From Acidobacteriaceae bacterium KBS 83 (GTDB lineage Bacteria; Acidobacteriota; Terriglobia; Terriglobales; Acidobacteriaceae), in assembly GCA_000381585.1 (NCBI GenBank), contig KB906741.1:62001-126000 (forward strand): a stretch of DNA of 64,000 nucleotides, given 5' to 3'. Numbering within the stretch: position 1 is the first letter of the stretch; each line of letters opens with the position of its first letter. Positions 17,324 to 27,600 of this stretch are shown piece by piece. The notes beneath the pieces were generated by a model. That model made no database searches. It was not told where the DNA came from and worked only from the letters and a program-made list of their open reading frames with translations. Both the position numbers and the translations under genes were made by a program.

Positions 17324-18394
17324 TCAGTGAATGGATGTCAGATCCAGCTTCGTAACCGGATGCGAGCCGTAATTCGCGACATATGCATTGCCGGTGTCCG
17401 AGTCGACGGCGACAGCATAGGGGTTGGTTCCACCTGGGAGAGTAGCGACGACTCGATTGCTCCTGTCGATCACGGTCACGCTATTACTGTGTGTGTTGGC
17501 GACGAGAATGATGTGCCGCGTGCCATCAACCGTGATCGCCTGAGGATGTGTGCCGACTGGGATGGTCGCCACCGGCTTCATGGTTGCGCCGTCAACGACG
17601 GTTACCGAATCCGCTGCATAGTTGGCGACGTAGATCCGGTTTGTGGCCCCATCAATCGCCACAGCATCCGGCATCGATCCAGTAGACACCGTATCGGTTT
17701 TGCTGTTGCCCTCGTGATACGCGACGAGAGTATCTTTGCCGATCTCTGTCACATAAACGATGCCGCGCTGCGCATCGACCGCAAGTCCCCAGGGATGCGA
17801 GAGGCCGAGATCTTCGCGGTGGATCTTCTTATCACTATCCAGCATGGTGAGCGCCGGGTCTTCATAACTGATGAAGAACGCGCGATGGCGGTGCGTGTTC
17901 GTCTCGACGAAGTCCTTGGAGCCAACCGGCAATTGTTGCGACTGATTGGTCGCGCCGTCGATGACCGTGACCTTATTGCTGAAGGTATTCGTGACATAGG
18001 CGCGGTGCAGCGAAGTATCAATGCCAATCGCATATGGGCGCGTGTCTGTAGGTACAGTTGCGACGACGCGATCTGAGCCTCCATCGATCACGCTGACATT
18101 TCCGCTCCCGGCGTTCACAACATAGATCCGATCGATGCCCGGGTCGATCGCGATCGCGTTCGGCCGCTTGCCCACCGGGATGGAAGACTGCGTCCCATCT
18201 TTATCCAGAACGAGGACCCGATCGGCGTCCTGATCTACCGCGTAGAGCCGATGCGTGGTGGTGTTGAAGCCGAGAGCGTGCGGATGAACGGTCCTCCCAT
18301 GCGGCTCTGCATCTGTCTGCGCTCGGGATCGCCAGCATGCAAAGCCCATAATGCCTGCGGCAATTGTTAACAACAGAATTCCGTATCGCTGCAT
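17324..18394 (-). CDS. YVTN-family beta-propeller protein, exported
   Basis: A 356-residue protein with an N-terminal hydrophobic signal (residues about 4-19) and then six or seven repeats of about 43 residues of the form RIYVVNAGSGNVSVIDG...VVATVPTD (YVTN/NVS/VID core). It should fold as a periplasmic or surface-attached beta-propeller. Such proteins are binding scaffolds or lactonase-like; no catalytic residues can be assigned. Converges on the NagX gene with 12 bases between stops. Confidence 0.85.
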   Translation of the reverse strand: MQRYGILLLTIAAGIMGFACWRSRAQTDAEPHGRTVHPHALGFNTTTHRLYAVDQDADRVLVLDKDGTQSSIPVGKRPNAIAIDPGIDRIYVVNAGSGNVSVIDGGSDRVVATVPTDTRPYAIGIDTSLHRAYVTNTFSNKVTVIDGATNQSQQLPVGSKDFVETNTHRHRAFFISYEDPALTMLDSDKKIHREDLGLSHPWGLAVDAQRGIVYVTEIGKDTLVAYHEGNSKTDTVSTGSMPDAVAIDGATNRIYVANYAADSVTVVDGATMKPVATIPVGTHPQAITVDGTRHIILVANTHSNSVTVIDRSNRVVATLPGGTNPYAVAVDSDTGNAYVANYGSHPVTKLDLTSIH

Positions 18395-18506
18395 CGTGCG
18401 TTTGCCTCGCTTCTTCTCTCCGAAGCATAATAGCTCTCGGCTTTCGCTCTATGACAAGGTATAACGTTTGTGTTCAAGACTTCCGTATCCAGGAGACGAA
18501 GCGTTG

Positions 18507-19289
18507 ATGAGGGCCATCGTATCGAGGTTAAGGATCGCTGGTGTCGCGGCTCTGGTTCTGGGGTGTACGAGTGGACTGTGGCCGCAGTCTCAAAAACCTC
18601 AGTTCCATGTGGTTGCACTTGCCGAGAAGGGCGGCATTCATAAGCCCTTCGTGGATGCAGCGAAAGTATGGCTCGGCCAGGAGGCGGTTCGCGATCACTT
18701 CACGATCGACTACATCTCGGATACGAGTCCCATCAACGATGCTTTCCTCTCTCGTTATCAGCTCTTTATTCAGCTGAACTATCCGCCTTATAACTGGACA
18801 CCGGTAGCAGTAGCTGCCTTCGAGCGCTATATCGAAGAGGGCCGCGGCGGCTGGATCGGGTTTCACCACGCCACGCTGCTCGGGCATTTCGACGGCTTCG
18901 GCCTGTGGCCCTGGTTCTCCGAGTTCATGGGTGGTATCCAGTTCAAGAGCTACATAGCGACATTCGCGTCGGGCACAGTTCACGTAGAGGATCCGCAGCA
19001 TCCTGCGATGAAAGGTCTTGGCAACTCATTCCGGATCGACAAGGAGGAGTGGTACACCTGGGACAAAGATCCACGACCAAATGTCTACGTGCTGGCGACC
19101 GTGGACGAGAACAGCTACTCGCCGACAACCAGCATCAAGATGGGCGGTGACCATCCTGTGGTCTGGACCAACGAGCACGTTAAAGCACGGAATATCTACA
19201 TCTTCATGGGCCATCATCCTGAGTTATTTCAGAACAGATCATTCACGAAGCTCTTTCATAACTCCATTGTGTGGGCGGCACACTCTTGA
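18507..19289 (+). CDS. Secreted ThuA-domain protein (first of a tandem pair)
   Basis: A 260-residue protein with a Sec-type signal, possibly a lipoprotein (LVLGC at about 17-21), then a ThuA (trehalose-utilisation-like, class I glutamine-amidotransferase fold) domain: FHVVALAEKGGIHKPFV, GGWIGFHHATL, HPAMKGL, PVVWTNEH and GHHPELF. ThuA domains are found in sugar-modifying and sugar-binding proteins of many soil bacteria; the reaction is not established. The start at 18507 has AGGAGACG upstream. Its stop overlaps the ATG of the second ThuA gene (TGATG). Confidence 0.85.
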   Translation: MRAIVSRLRIAGVAALVLGCTSGLWPQSQKPQFHVVALAEKGGIHKPFVDAAKVWLGQEAVRDHFTIDYISDTSPINDAFLSRYQLFIQLNYPPYNWTPVAVAAFERYIEEGRGGWIGFHHATLLGHFDGFGLWPWFSEFMGGIQFKSYIATFASGTVHVEDPQHPAMKGLGNSFRIDKEEWYTWDKDPRPNVYVLATVDENSYSPTTSIKMGGDHPVVWTNEHVKARNIYIFMGHHPELFQNRSFTKLFHNSIVWAAHS

Positions 19290-20050
19290 TGCGGCCGATT
19301 GCAGCACTTTCGACCGTTCTGATGTTCGCCTGGGTTGTGACATGCCATGCCCAAAAACCACGCTTTCACGTCCTCGCTTTCTATACCGAGAAGACCGAAG
19401 CCGATCACGTCGATTTCGCGCGGCAGGCGATCACATTCTTCGAAGCTGAGGCGAAGCATGACGATTTTGATTGGAAAGCCACAACGAACTGGGGAGACCT
19501 CAACACTACAAACCTGAAGCAGTATCAGTTAGTCGTCTGGCTGAACGACTCCCCACATGAGACAGCACAGAGAACGGCCTTTCAGCAGTACATGGAGCAC
19601 GGCGGTGCGTGGCTAGGCTTCCACTTCGCGGGTTACAACGACGAGAGCACGCACTGGCCCTGGTTCGTCGGCGACTTTCTGGATGCAGTCTTCCTGACCA
19701 ACAGCTGGCCTCCATTGCCGGCGAAGCTTATCGTCGAAGATCGTTCACACCCCGTCACTCGAGGTCTACCGGATACATTTATCTCGCCGGCGAACGAGTG
19801 GTACATCTGGAAACCGGATCCGCGCGCCAGCAAGGACATCCATGTGTTGGCGAGCCTGAGTCCATCAAACTATCCGCTCGGCATGAAAGATACTCTGGCA
19901 GCCGGCGATCTGCCTGTAGTCTGGACAAACACGAGATACAAGATGGTCTACTGCAACATGGGACATGGCGACAAGATATTCACGAGCGCCACTCAGAACC
20001 AACTCGTCAAGAGTGCCATTCTTTGGCTGGGTGGGACCGCTGAGAAGTAA
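19289..20050 (+). CDS. Secreted ThuA-domain protein (second of a tandem pair)
   Basis: A 253-residue paralogue of the preceding protein with its own Sec signal (MRPIAALSTVLMFAWVVTCHA) and the same fold markers: FHVLAFYTEKTEADHVDF, GAWLGFHFAGYND, SHPVTRGLPDTF, PVVWTNTRYK and MGHGDK. The ATG shares its A with the stop codon of the first gene, so the two are translationally coupled and probably work together. Both share the HP(A/V)xxGL element; the His-rich residues could bind a metal or a sugar. Function unknown. Confidence 0.85.
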   Translation: MRPIAALSTVLMFAWVVTCHAQKPRFHVLAFYTEKTEADHVDFARQAITFFEAEAKHDDFDWKATTNWGDLNTTNLKQYQLVVWLNDSPHETAQRTAFQQYMEHGGAWLGFHFAGYNDESTHWPWFVGDFLDAVFLTNSWPPLPAKLIVEDRSHPVTRGLPDTFISPANEWYIWKPDPRASKDIHVLASLSPSNYPLGMKDTLAAGDLPVVWTNTRYKMVYCNMGHGDKIFTSATQNQLVKSAILWLGGTAEK

Positions 20051-20121
20051 GCGCAGCACGCGAGTTGCTAAGGCCGCATAGCATATCCAGCGATTTAGCC
20101 GATCCCAACAACCACCTTTGC

Positions 20122-21000
20122 CTAGATAGCTTTCTGCTTGCGAGGCTTGGCAGCGGCTTCTTTGCTTGCGCGTTGGGGTTCTTTCTTCGGTGCGGAATCA
20201 GGTTTTGACGGAACCAGCGTGGGACGCGCGCGCTCCTTTTCGGCAAGACTCTGTTTGAGGGCGGTCATCAGATCGACGACCGGAGCCAGTCGCCGCTTTT
20301 CTGCACCAGGTCGCGGCGTTGCGCCAGCGCGTTTCGTTTCGATGAGCGCCAGTACCTTCTCCTTATAGTTGTCCTGAAACTGCTCAGCCTGAAATGGCGC
20401 GCGCAGCGATTCCATGAACTTTTCGGCGAGGGCCACCTCCTGCTCCGGCACCTCAGAGGCGGTATCGTGTCCGTATTCGCCAACCTCCCGCACCTCGGCC
20501 GGATAGTAGAGCGTGTGCAGCAGCAAGCCCTGGTCATAGGGGCGGATCAGGACAACCTGCTCACGCCCGCTGAGCGTGACCCGGGCGATAGCGGCGAGTT
20601 TCTCGCGAGTCATGCCGCGAAAGAGTAAGTTGTATGCACGCTTGCCGGATTCTTCAGCGGCAGAGTAATAGGACGTTTCGAAGTAAATCGGGTCTACTTC
20701 CTCCAGAGATACAAATTGCTGGATCTCCATCACGTCGGAAGACTCAGCTTCGAGAGTCTTCAGCTCGTCGGGCGTGACCGTCACATAGACGCCTTTTTCG
20801 ACCTCGTAGCCCTTCTGTAACTCGTTTCGTTCCACAACGCGATCGCACTGTGGGCAAAAGATCTGCTGCTTGATCCGGCCGCCGCATTCGTTGTGAATTT
20901 GATTGAAGCTCACGTGCTCTTCGCGGGCAGCAGCAAACAGTCGAACAGGAACTGAAACCAGGCCGAAGGAGATATACCCCTTCCAAACTGTGGATGCCAT
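20122..21000 (-). CDS. ku: Ku protein of non-homologous end joining
   Basis: Homodimeric ring that binds double-strand DNA ends and recruits ligase LigD. The 292 residues match the prokaryotic Ku core (WKGYISFGLVSVPVRLF at about 6-22, GYEVEKGVYV, SYYSAAEESGKRAYNLL), followed by a C-terminal Lys/Arg-rich tail (about 250-292) as in Ku proteins with extended DNA-binding tails. ATG 21000 has GGAG 7 bases upstream; an alternative GTG two codons earlier is too close to the site. No ligD is in the window, so its ligase partner must be elsewhere. Confidence 0.95.
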   Translation of the reverse strand: MASTVWKGYISFGLVSVPVRLFAAAREEHVSFNQIHNECGGRIKQQIFCPQCDRVVERNELQKGYEVEKGVYVTVTPDELKTLEAESSDVMEIQQFVSLEEVDPIYFETSYYSAAEESGKRAYNLLFRGMTREKLAAIARVTLSGREQVVLIRPYDQGLLLHTLYYPAEVREVGEYGHDTASEVPEQEVALAEKFMESLRAPFQAEQFQDNYKEKVLALIETKRAGATPRPGAEKRRLAPVVDLMTALKQSLAEKERARPTLVPSKPDSAPKKEPQRASKEAAAKPRKQKAI

Positions 21001-21214
21001 AGACACGCTCCGGAGGGAAAGTATAGATGAGGAGGGTACTGTCCACCTATCTGCTAACTCAATACCTTCGCATTTTCATCGCCCATATATGTGCTGCCTC
21101 TTAACCGCAGCAGATATTCGAAATCGAGGTAGTGTTTGCCATCCGTAATGGTGATCACCTTTGCAGACGACTTGCCGACTGGGGGAACGGCTTTCCTCGA
21201 ATCGGAGCTCGCCG

Positions 21215-22204
<990 letters not shown>

Positions 22205-22297
22205 AGCGCCTCCAATGTCATTCGATACGGCAGCGCGCAGGCGGAAGCCTGGAAAGAGAAGCGCGCGCGGCCGCGGCAGAGTTTCCTAGGTTAGTAA

Positions 22298-22438
22298 ATA
22301 AGCCCAGGCTCAAAATACTCCAGCGACCACCTTGTCTGGCAGACCAGTGGTGTTCCCGATGACGAGAAGGTGGCAGCATTGAAGGAGGCACTGGCCAAGC
22401 TGCTGCCCGCGCAGCAACCGCTGAAAGCGGAGCAATGA
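22298..22438 (+). pseudogene. Orphan C-terminal gene tail, 5' part missing
   Basis: A 46-codon open stretch that follows stop codons (TAG and TAA at 22293-22297) and ends in TGA. The translation has protein-like composition (HLVWQTSGVPDDEKVAALKE, then an Ala/Leu helix), but there is no start codon or ribosome site, so it looks like the remaining end of a gene whose front has been lost. It ends 33 bases before the epimerase start, as a preceding operon gene would. Family not recognised. Confidence 0.4.
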
Positions 22439-22471
22439 GGCGATCTAGCGGCCAGGCCGGCAGGAGAGAAC

Positions 22472-23381
22472 ATGAAAAATATTCGTCGCAGGCGCTAGTG
22501 GTGCCATCGGCCAGCCGCTGGTTGCAGAACTGATCCGGAAGGGCCACACGGTTACGGGCATGACGCACTCCGATGCGGGTGCAGAGAAGCTAAGCAAAGC
22601 GGGCGCCGCCGTGGCAAGAGTCAGCGCCTTCGATGCGCCCGTGCTTGAGGAGGCACTACGGAGTTCCTCCGCTGAGGCGGTCATCGACGAGTTGACGGCA
22701 CTCCCCAAACGTCCGTCAGATCTGGCTGCCGCCGGGCCGGGCGATCGCAAGTTGCGTCTGGAAGGTGGTGGAAACCTCTTCCGCGCGGCACAGGCCGCCG
22801 GTGTTCGTCGCTATCTGCAACAGGCTACCGGCTTTTTTCTAAAGGCCGGCAGCGGACTTGCCGATGAATCGGAGTCACTCGCGGTCGATGCAACTCCGGG
22901 TGTCGCGGCAAGTGCACGGACCTATACAGAGCTCGAGAAGCGCCTCTTCAGCGCGCCGGCCATGGAAGGAGTTGCGCTACGCTACGGGTTCTTCTATGGC
23001 CCCAACACGTGGTACGACCGGGATGGCGCCTCCGCTGATGACGTGCGCCAGCAACAGACGCCGATCATCGGACGCGGCGAAGGCGCCTGGTCGTGGATTC
23101 ATATTGAGGACGCCGCACTGGCGACCGTCGCCGCTCTGACGGCTCCGGCTGGCGTCTACAACATCGTGGACGATGACCCCTCACCCATCCATGTGTGGCT
23201 GCCTGCGTTTGCTCGATTTCTTGGCGCATCCGTGCCGCCTCATGTCACACAAGAGCAGGCGCGCGGCTCAGTCGGCGAGGAGCCGATCTACTACCAGACC
23301 AGGCTGAGAGGCGCGTCGAATCGAAAGGCGAAGCAGATACTGAACTTCAGGCCGCGGCGGCTGGAATGGCTGAATCCCTGA
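22472..23381 (+). pseudogene. NAD(P)-dependent epimerase/dehydratase, frameshifted at codon 2-3
   Basis: An extended-SDR Rossmann protein of about 303 residues. The start ATG at 22472 has a strong AGGAGAG site, but the next bases are a run of five A (22475-22479), which puts the ATG one frame off from the Rossmann segment. With four A the protein would begin MKIFVAGASGAIGQPLVAEL, including the NAD-binding GASGAIG. As read, the only in-frame ATG downstream (22560) would drop this motif. Later parts are intact (YTELEKRLF with the active-site Tyr region, YGFFYGPN, HIEDAALATV). Either a young pseudogene, a sequencing error in the A-run, or a slippage site. Confidence 0.6.
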
Positions 23382-23450
23382 GCGGGTAATTCTCTTTTGG
23401 CCCACGCGTGCTTGCCTCGTACGCTCCGCTCAAGCGATCCTGTGAAGGTT

Positions 23451-24407
23451 ATGCCAGCTCCGCCACTCAGTCCCTTTCGCATCGCGCCATTTTTCAGCCC
23501 CCGCCCCTGGGGCACGCGCGACCTGTCTCCCTGGTACGACTTCCGTCCTGTCGAACCTGTCGGCGAAGCGTGGCTCACGGGGCCGCAGTGCCTCATTGAA
23601 ACCGGGACGCAGCAGGGCCGCACGCTCAGCGAGCTTGCGGCCGCCTATCCCGATGCGTTGCTCGGTCCGCATCGCAACGAAGCCGGCGATTACCCGTTGC
23701 TGGTGAAGATACTGTTCCCGCACGACAAGCTGTCGGTACAGGTTCACCCGGACGATGCTCTGGCCCAGCAGAGCGGCGAACCGCGGGGCAAGACGGAATG
23801 CTGGTACGTGCTCGAAGCCGAGCCTGGCGCTGCAGTTGCGCTCGGACTCAAGCTGGGCAGCAGTGTCGAAGCCATGCGGGAGGCGATCGCCAACCACACG
23901 CTCGAGGACATGGTGGAGCAGGTTCCGGTAGCCAAAGGGGACATGATTTTTGTGGATGCGGGGACCGTCCATGCCATTGGCCCAGGGGTAGTTCTGCTCG
24001 AGACTCAGCAAACTTCGGATACGACCTATCGCCTGTACGACTATGGGCGTCCGCGTGAGCTGCATATCGATCGTGGCGTCGCAGCGACGCGGCTGCGCAC
24101 AGCCGCCGGCAAGGTGCCGCCGAAGACTGAAGGCGCGCGCACCCGGCTCATCGAGCAAAAATATTTCACCGTCGACCGCATTGCGGTGGATCCGGCCTCA
24201 CCTTTCCTGTCGGAAGCTTACGCCGGCGTCCCGCAAACTCTTGTGGCAGTGGAGGGAGCCGCCGTCTGCACTGCTGAGGGCTGTGATCCGGTCGATCTGT
24301 TTGCCGGGCGTGCCGTTGTCATTCCGGCCGCGATTCGGGGCTATCGGCTGGAATCGGCCGGCGCCTCGTCCATCATTCGGTCGCAGCCGCCCGCCCGCCG
24401 TACATAA
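23451..24407 (+). CDS. manA: Mannose-6-phosphate isomerase, class I (short form)
   Basis: Zinc enzyme interconverting mannose-6-phosphate and fructose-6-phosphate, bringing mannose into glycolysis. It is 318 residues, the usual size of the short bacterial form. The metal-binding set is visible: QVHPDD (Gln97, His99), KTECWY (Glu near 117) and GTVHAIG (His near 173). ATG 23451 has AAGG upstream; the frame is open to 23397, but the added residues do not resemble the family. It would use mannose released by the mannosidases encoded 20-30 kb further right; the two are not in one operon. Confidence 0.92.
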   Translation: MPAPPLSPFRIAPFFSPRPWGTRDLSPWYDFRPVEPVGEAWLTGPQCLIETGTQQGRTLSELAAAYPDALLGPHRNEAGDYPLLVKILFPHDKLSVQVHPDDALAQQSGEPRGKTECWYVLEAEPGAAVALGLKLGSSVEAMREAIANHTLEDMVEQVPVAKGDMIFVDAGTVHAIGPGVVLLETQQTSDTTYRLYDYGRPRELHIDRGVAATRLRTAAGKVPPKTEGARTRLIEQKYFTVDRIAVDPASPFLSEAYAGVPQTLVAVEGAAVCTAEGCDPVDLFAGRAVVIPAAIRGYRLESAGASSIIRSQPPARRT

Positions 24408-24592
24408 CTATCTTGTAACCCAAGTCAGTGACGATAAATATTCGGTACCCTCACTGGCGCGTTAGTTGCATACTCTCGTAACCCCCGCTGTGCTTGAATA
24501 GGCGAACTTCCCCTTGTCGGAAGATCCAAGTTCCGTTTCGGGACGAAGGTCACTTCGACCAGATGACGAATGGGGAGGTTTGATTCGGACAG

Positions 24593-24612
24593 CCTGCTCG
24601 ATGGCGAGCAGG
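24593..24612 (+). promoter_or_regulatory. Strong hairpin in the leader of the NHL/Ig-like surface protein gene
   Basis: CCTGCTCG-ATGG-CGAGCAGG forms a perfect 8-bp stem with a 4-base loop, 75 bases before the start codon, without a T-run. A second smaller inverted repeat (CGAAG/CTTCG) lies just upstream at 24544-24557. This could be a structured leader. It is not a known riboswitch that I recognise. Confidence 0.3.
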
Positions 24613-24686
24613 CGGTCTACCCGGTCGGGCGCAGAGGCACCACTTGAGAGTCCCTCGCAGCCCCTCCGGCAGCAGAAGCGGAGCGG

Positions 24687-27600
24687 ATGATGAAACGATT
24701 GCAGGGCGGATCTGGCATTGGTGCACTCGTGTGGCTGCGCGTGGCGGTGGTGTTGGTCACTGGCTGCCTGGCGGGGCGGGCCGGCGTGGCGCAATCGCTG
24801 CATCTGGTGCCCAGCACTTCGCGTTTCGCGGGAGATGGCACCGGCAATCCCACCGGCGATGGGCCTGGAGTGGCGAGGAACATCCCCCTGAATGCTCCGG
24901 CATACGTCGCTGCCGATACTGCCGGGAATGTGTACATCTCCGACACGGGTAACAACTGCATCCGTCGCGTCGACACCAACGGCACCATGACAGTCGCGGT
25001 AGGAGAGGGTGCCGGTAATACCTGCACCAGCGCCAGCAGCGTGACGACCTTCACCACGGGTGTGCTGAATCCGTCGGGACTTGCCCTCGATGCTGCCGGA
25101 GACTTGTTTGTGGCGGATACTGGCCACAACTGCGTGCGCCGCCTCAGCGCGGGTGCTACGGGCGTTGCCTCATTGCAGCCGCTGATCGGCAACTGCACGG
25201 ATCCTTCGAACGTGTCGGTCGCGCCCGCGCCCGCTGGGGTCGCGGTCGACTCCGTGGGGGACCTCTACGTCGCGATCAATGACTCCGCGGACAACATCTA
25301 TCAAGTCCTCCGCAGCAGTCCGCCCAATTACGCGGCCGTGTGCCTGGTCAGCGGTGCGCCGTCCGCGGCCGTTTCGGCGCAGTGTCCCGGCACTACGGGC
25401 GGCGTAACACTGAACGCACCCCTGGGCCTCACTGTCGATCCCATCAACGATCTTTATATCGCCGACTCAGCGAATGCCTGCGTGCGTGAAGTGTCGGCTA
25501 CCGGCGTCTCATCTGTCGCCGCAGGAACATGCTTGAGCGGTGGTGCCAGTTCCAACGGCACCGTCCTGCAGAAGCCGGTCAGCGTCACCTCGGATGCGGT
25601 TGGCCACCTCTACATCAACGACAATGGTCCCGCAAAGGTATATGAGTTGCTCAGCAACAAACTGGCACCGGTTGCCGGAGATGGCGGGGTCACCGGCTAC
25701 TTTCAAGGACAGGATGGAAAGGCCGCTGTCTCGTTCTCGCTGCTCAACCCTCAGGGACTGGCGGCAGACAAGACCGGCAACATCTATGTCGCTGACACCA
25801 ACAACAACATCGTTCGCATCCTGAATCAGGGCCTGAGCTTTCCCGCGACACTTGTCGGCAACAAAAGTATCCTGCAAAACCTGTGGTTCATGGTCACGGA
25901 CGCCGTCTATCTGACCCCCAGCCCAGGCGGCGACTTTGTGACCTTCGGCGCCAATGGTTGCAGCGGGTCCATTCCCGCGCCGCCCCCGGGTACGATCGAG
26001 ACCTGCCAGTTCAGTCTGAAGTTTGCCCCAACGCTGCCCGGCCTGCGCACCGCCCCGCTGACGATCACCGACAGCGCGACTTCGCCGGCGACGTCCTACC
26101 GCTTTGGTCTGAGCGGCATCGGCCAGAGCGCACAGGCGATCTTCATTCCCGGAACCATCAAGAGCCTGGCGAAATCACTCGCGACACCGTCAGCCATCGC
26201 GATTGATAGCGCCGGCGACGCGTACTACGCCGAGAGTAGCAATGGCTCAATCTCCGTACTGCCCGCCGGCCTTTCATCTCCGACGCAGCTGATCGCGCCG
26301 GGCGGCGGTGTTGCTGCACCGACTGCGCTTGCACTCGACGCGGCGGGCAATCTCTACATCGCTGACGCTACTACCAATTCCGTCCTGGAATACGATGCGG
26401 ACGGCACTTTAACCACGCTGGTCAGCGGCCTGGACAATCCTGTCGCACTGGCGACCGATACGCTGGGGAATCTTTATGTTGCGGAGGACGGCGCTACACC
26501 AGATGTTCTCCAGATCTACGCTGGAGGCCAGAAGGCGGTCCTCGCTGGTGGAGGAGCGATTCCGGCGGCAAACGGTGTGCCGGCGACCAACGCGCAATTT
26601 GTGCATCCGTCGGCACTCTATCTCAGCCCTGACGGCACTCTCTATGTTGCGGACCGTGGCGCATACCGCGTCTACCGGATGGACGCCGCTGGGTTCATTC
26701 ACTGGTTCGCCGGAAATGGCACGCCGGCGGATACAAGTGCCGGAACCCGCATGGGCACGGGCCTGGCGAGCATTGCCGGTATCGGCGCGGATGCAGCGGG
26801 CGACCTCTATATCGCGGATGCTGCTACTCATCGCATCTTCCTCGCATTCAGCGGACTGGCCCATAATCCCGAGGTAGCGGTACTCGCAGGCGATGGCACC
26901 GCGGGATTTACGGGCGACAACGGACCGGCCGACGTTGCAGAACTGAACAGCCCCTCTGCAGTAGCCGTCGATAGTGCGGCGGATGTGTACATCGCCGACA
27001 CTGGCAACAGCGCTCTGCGCGAGATCACCTACAAAGACCCGACGCTGAACTTTGGCACGGTCAAGGTCGGGCAGACCAGCGCTCCACAGAAGACAACACT
27101 CTGGAACGCCGGCAACTTCGGTCTGAAGCCGGTGGCCGCGATGTACCTCGATCCGGGCAATCCTAACTTCGAAGTAGACTCTGCCGGCACTAACTGCGCC
27201 AATATCATTCCGGCTGGCGCTACCTGCGATCTCAGCTTCGTCTTCACGCCGAAGACGCCGGGCAATCCCCTCATCGATCACGCGAATCTGAATGACACGT
27301 CGGCGAATCCGACTCAGACCATCACCTTGATCGGGATCGCGCCGCCTCCGCCCATCGCCGCTATCACCGCGCAGGCTGTGACGGTGGTTTATGGCGATGC
27401 TTACACGCTCTCCGCCGCCATCAGCGGGAACCAGGGGGTTTCGCCGACCGGTACCGCCACGTTCGCGATCGGCGCTTCGACGCTGTGCGCAGCACAACCG
27501 CTTCCGTCAAGCGGCGCCGTCTCCTGCTCGCCTTCACCGACGCTGGAGGATGTCGGCACCTACAACGTCACGGTCTCGTATTCAGGTGACTCCAACTATC

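Noticed and set aside
26409-27497. 362-codon minus-strand frame within the NHL/Ig-like gene
   Set aside because: Shadow of a GC-rich repetitive gene; the plus strand carries NHL and Ig-like domains.
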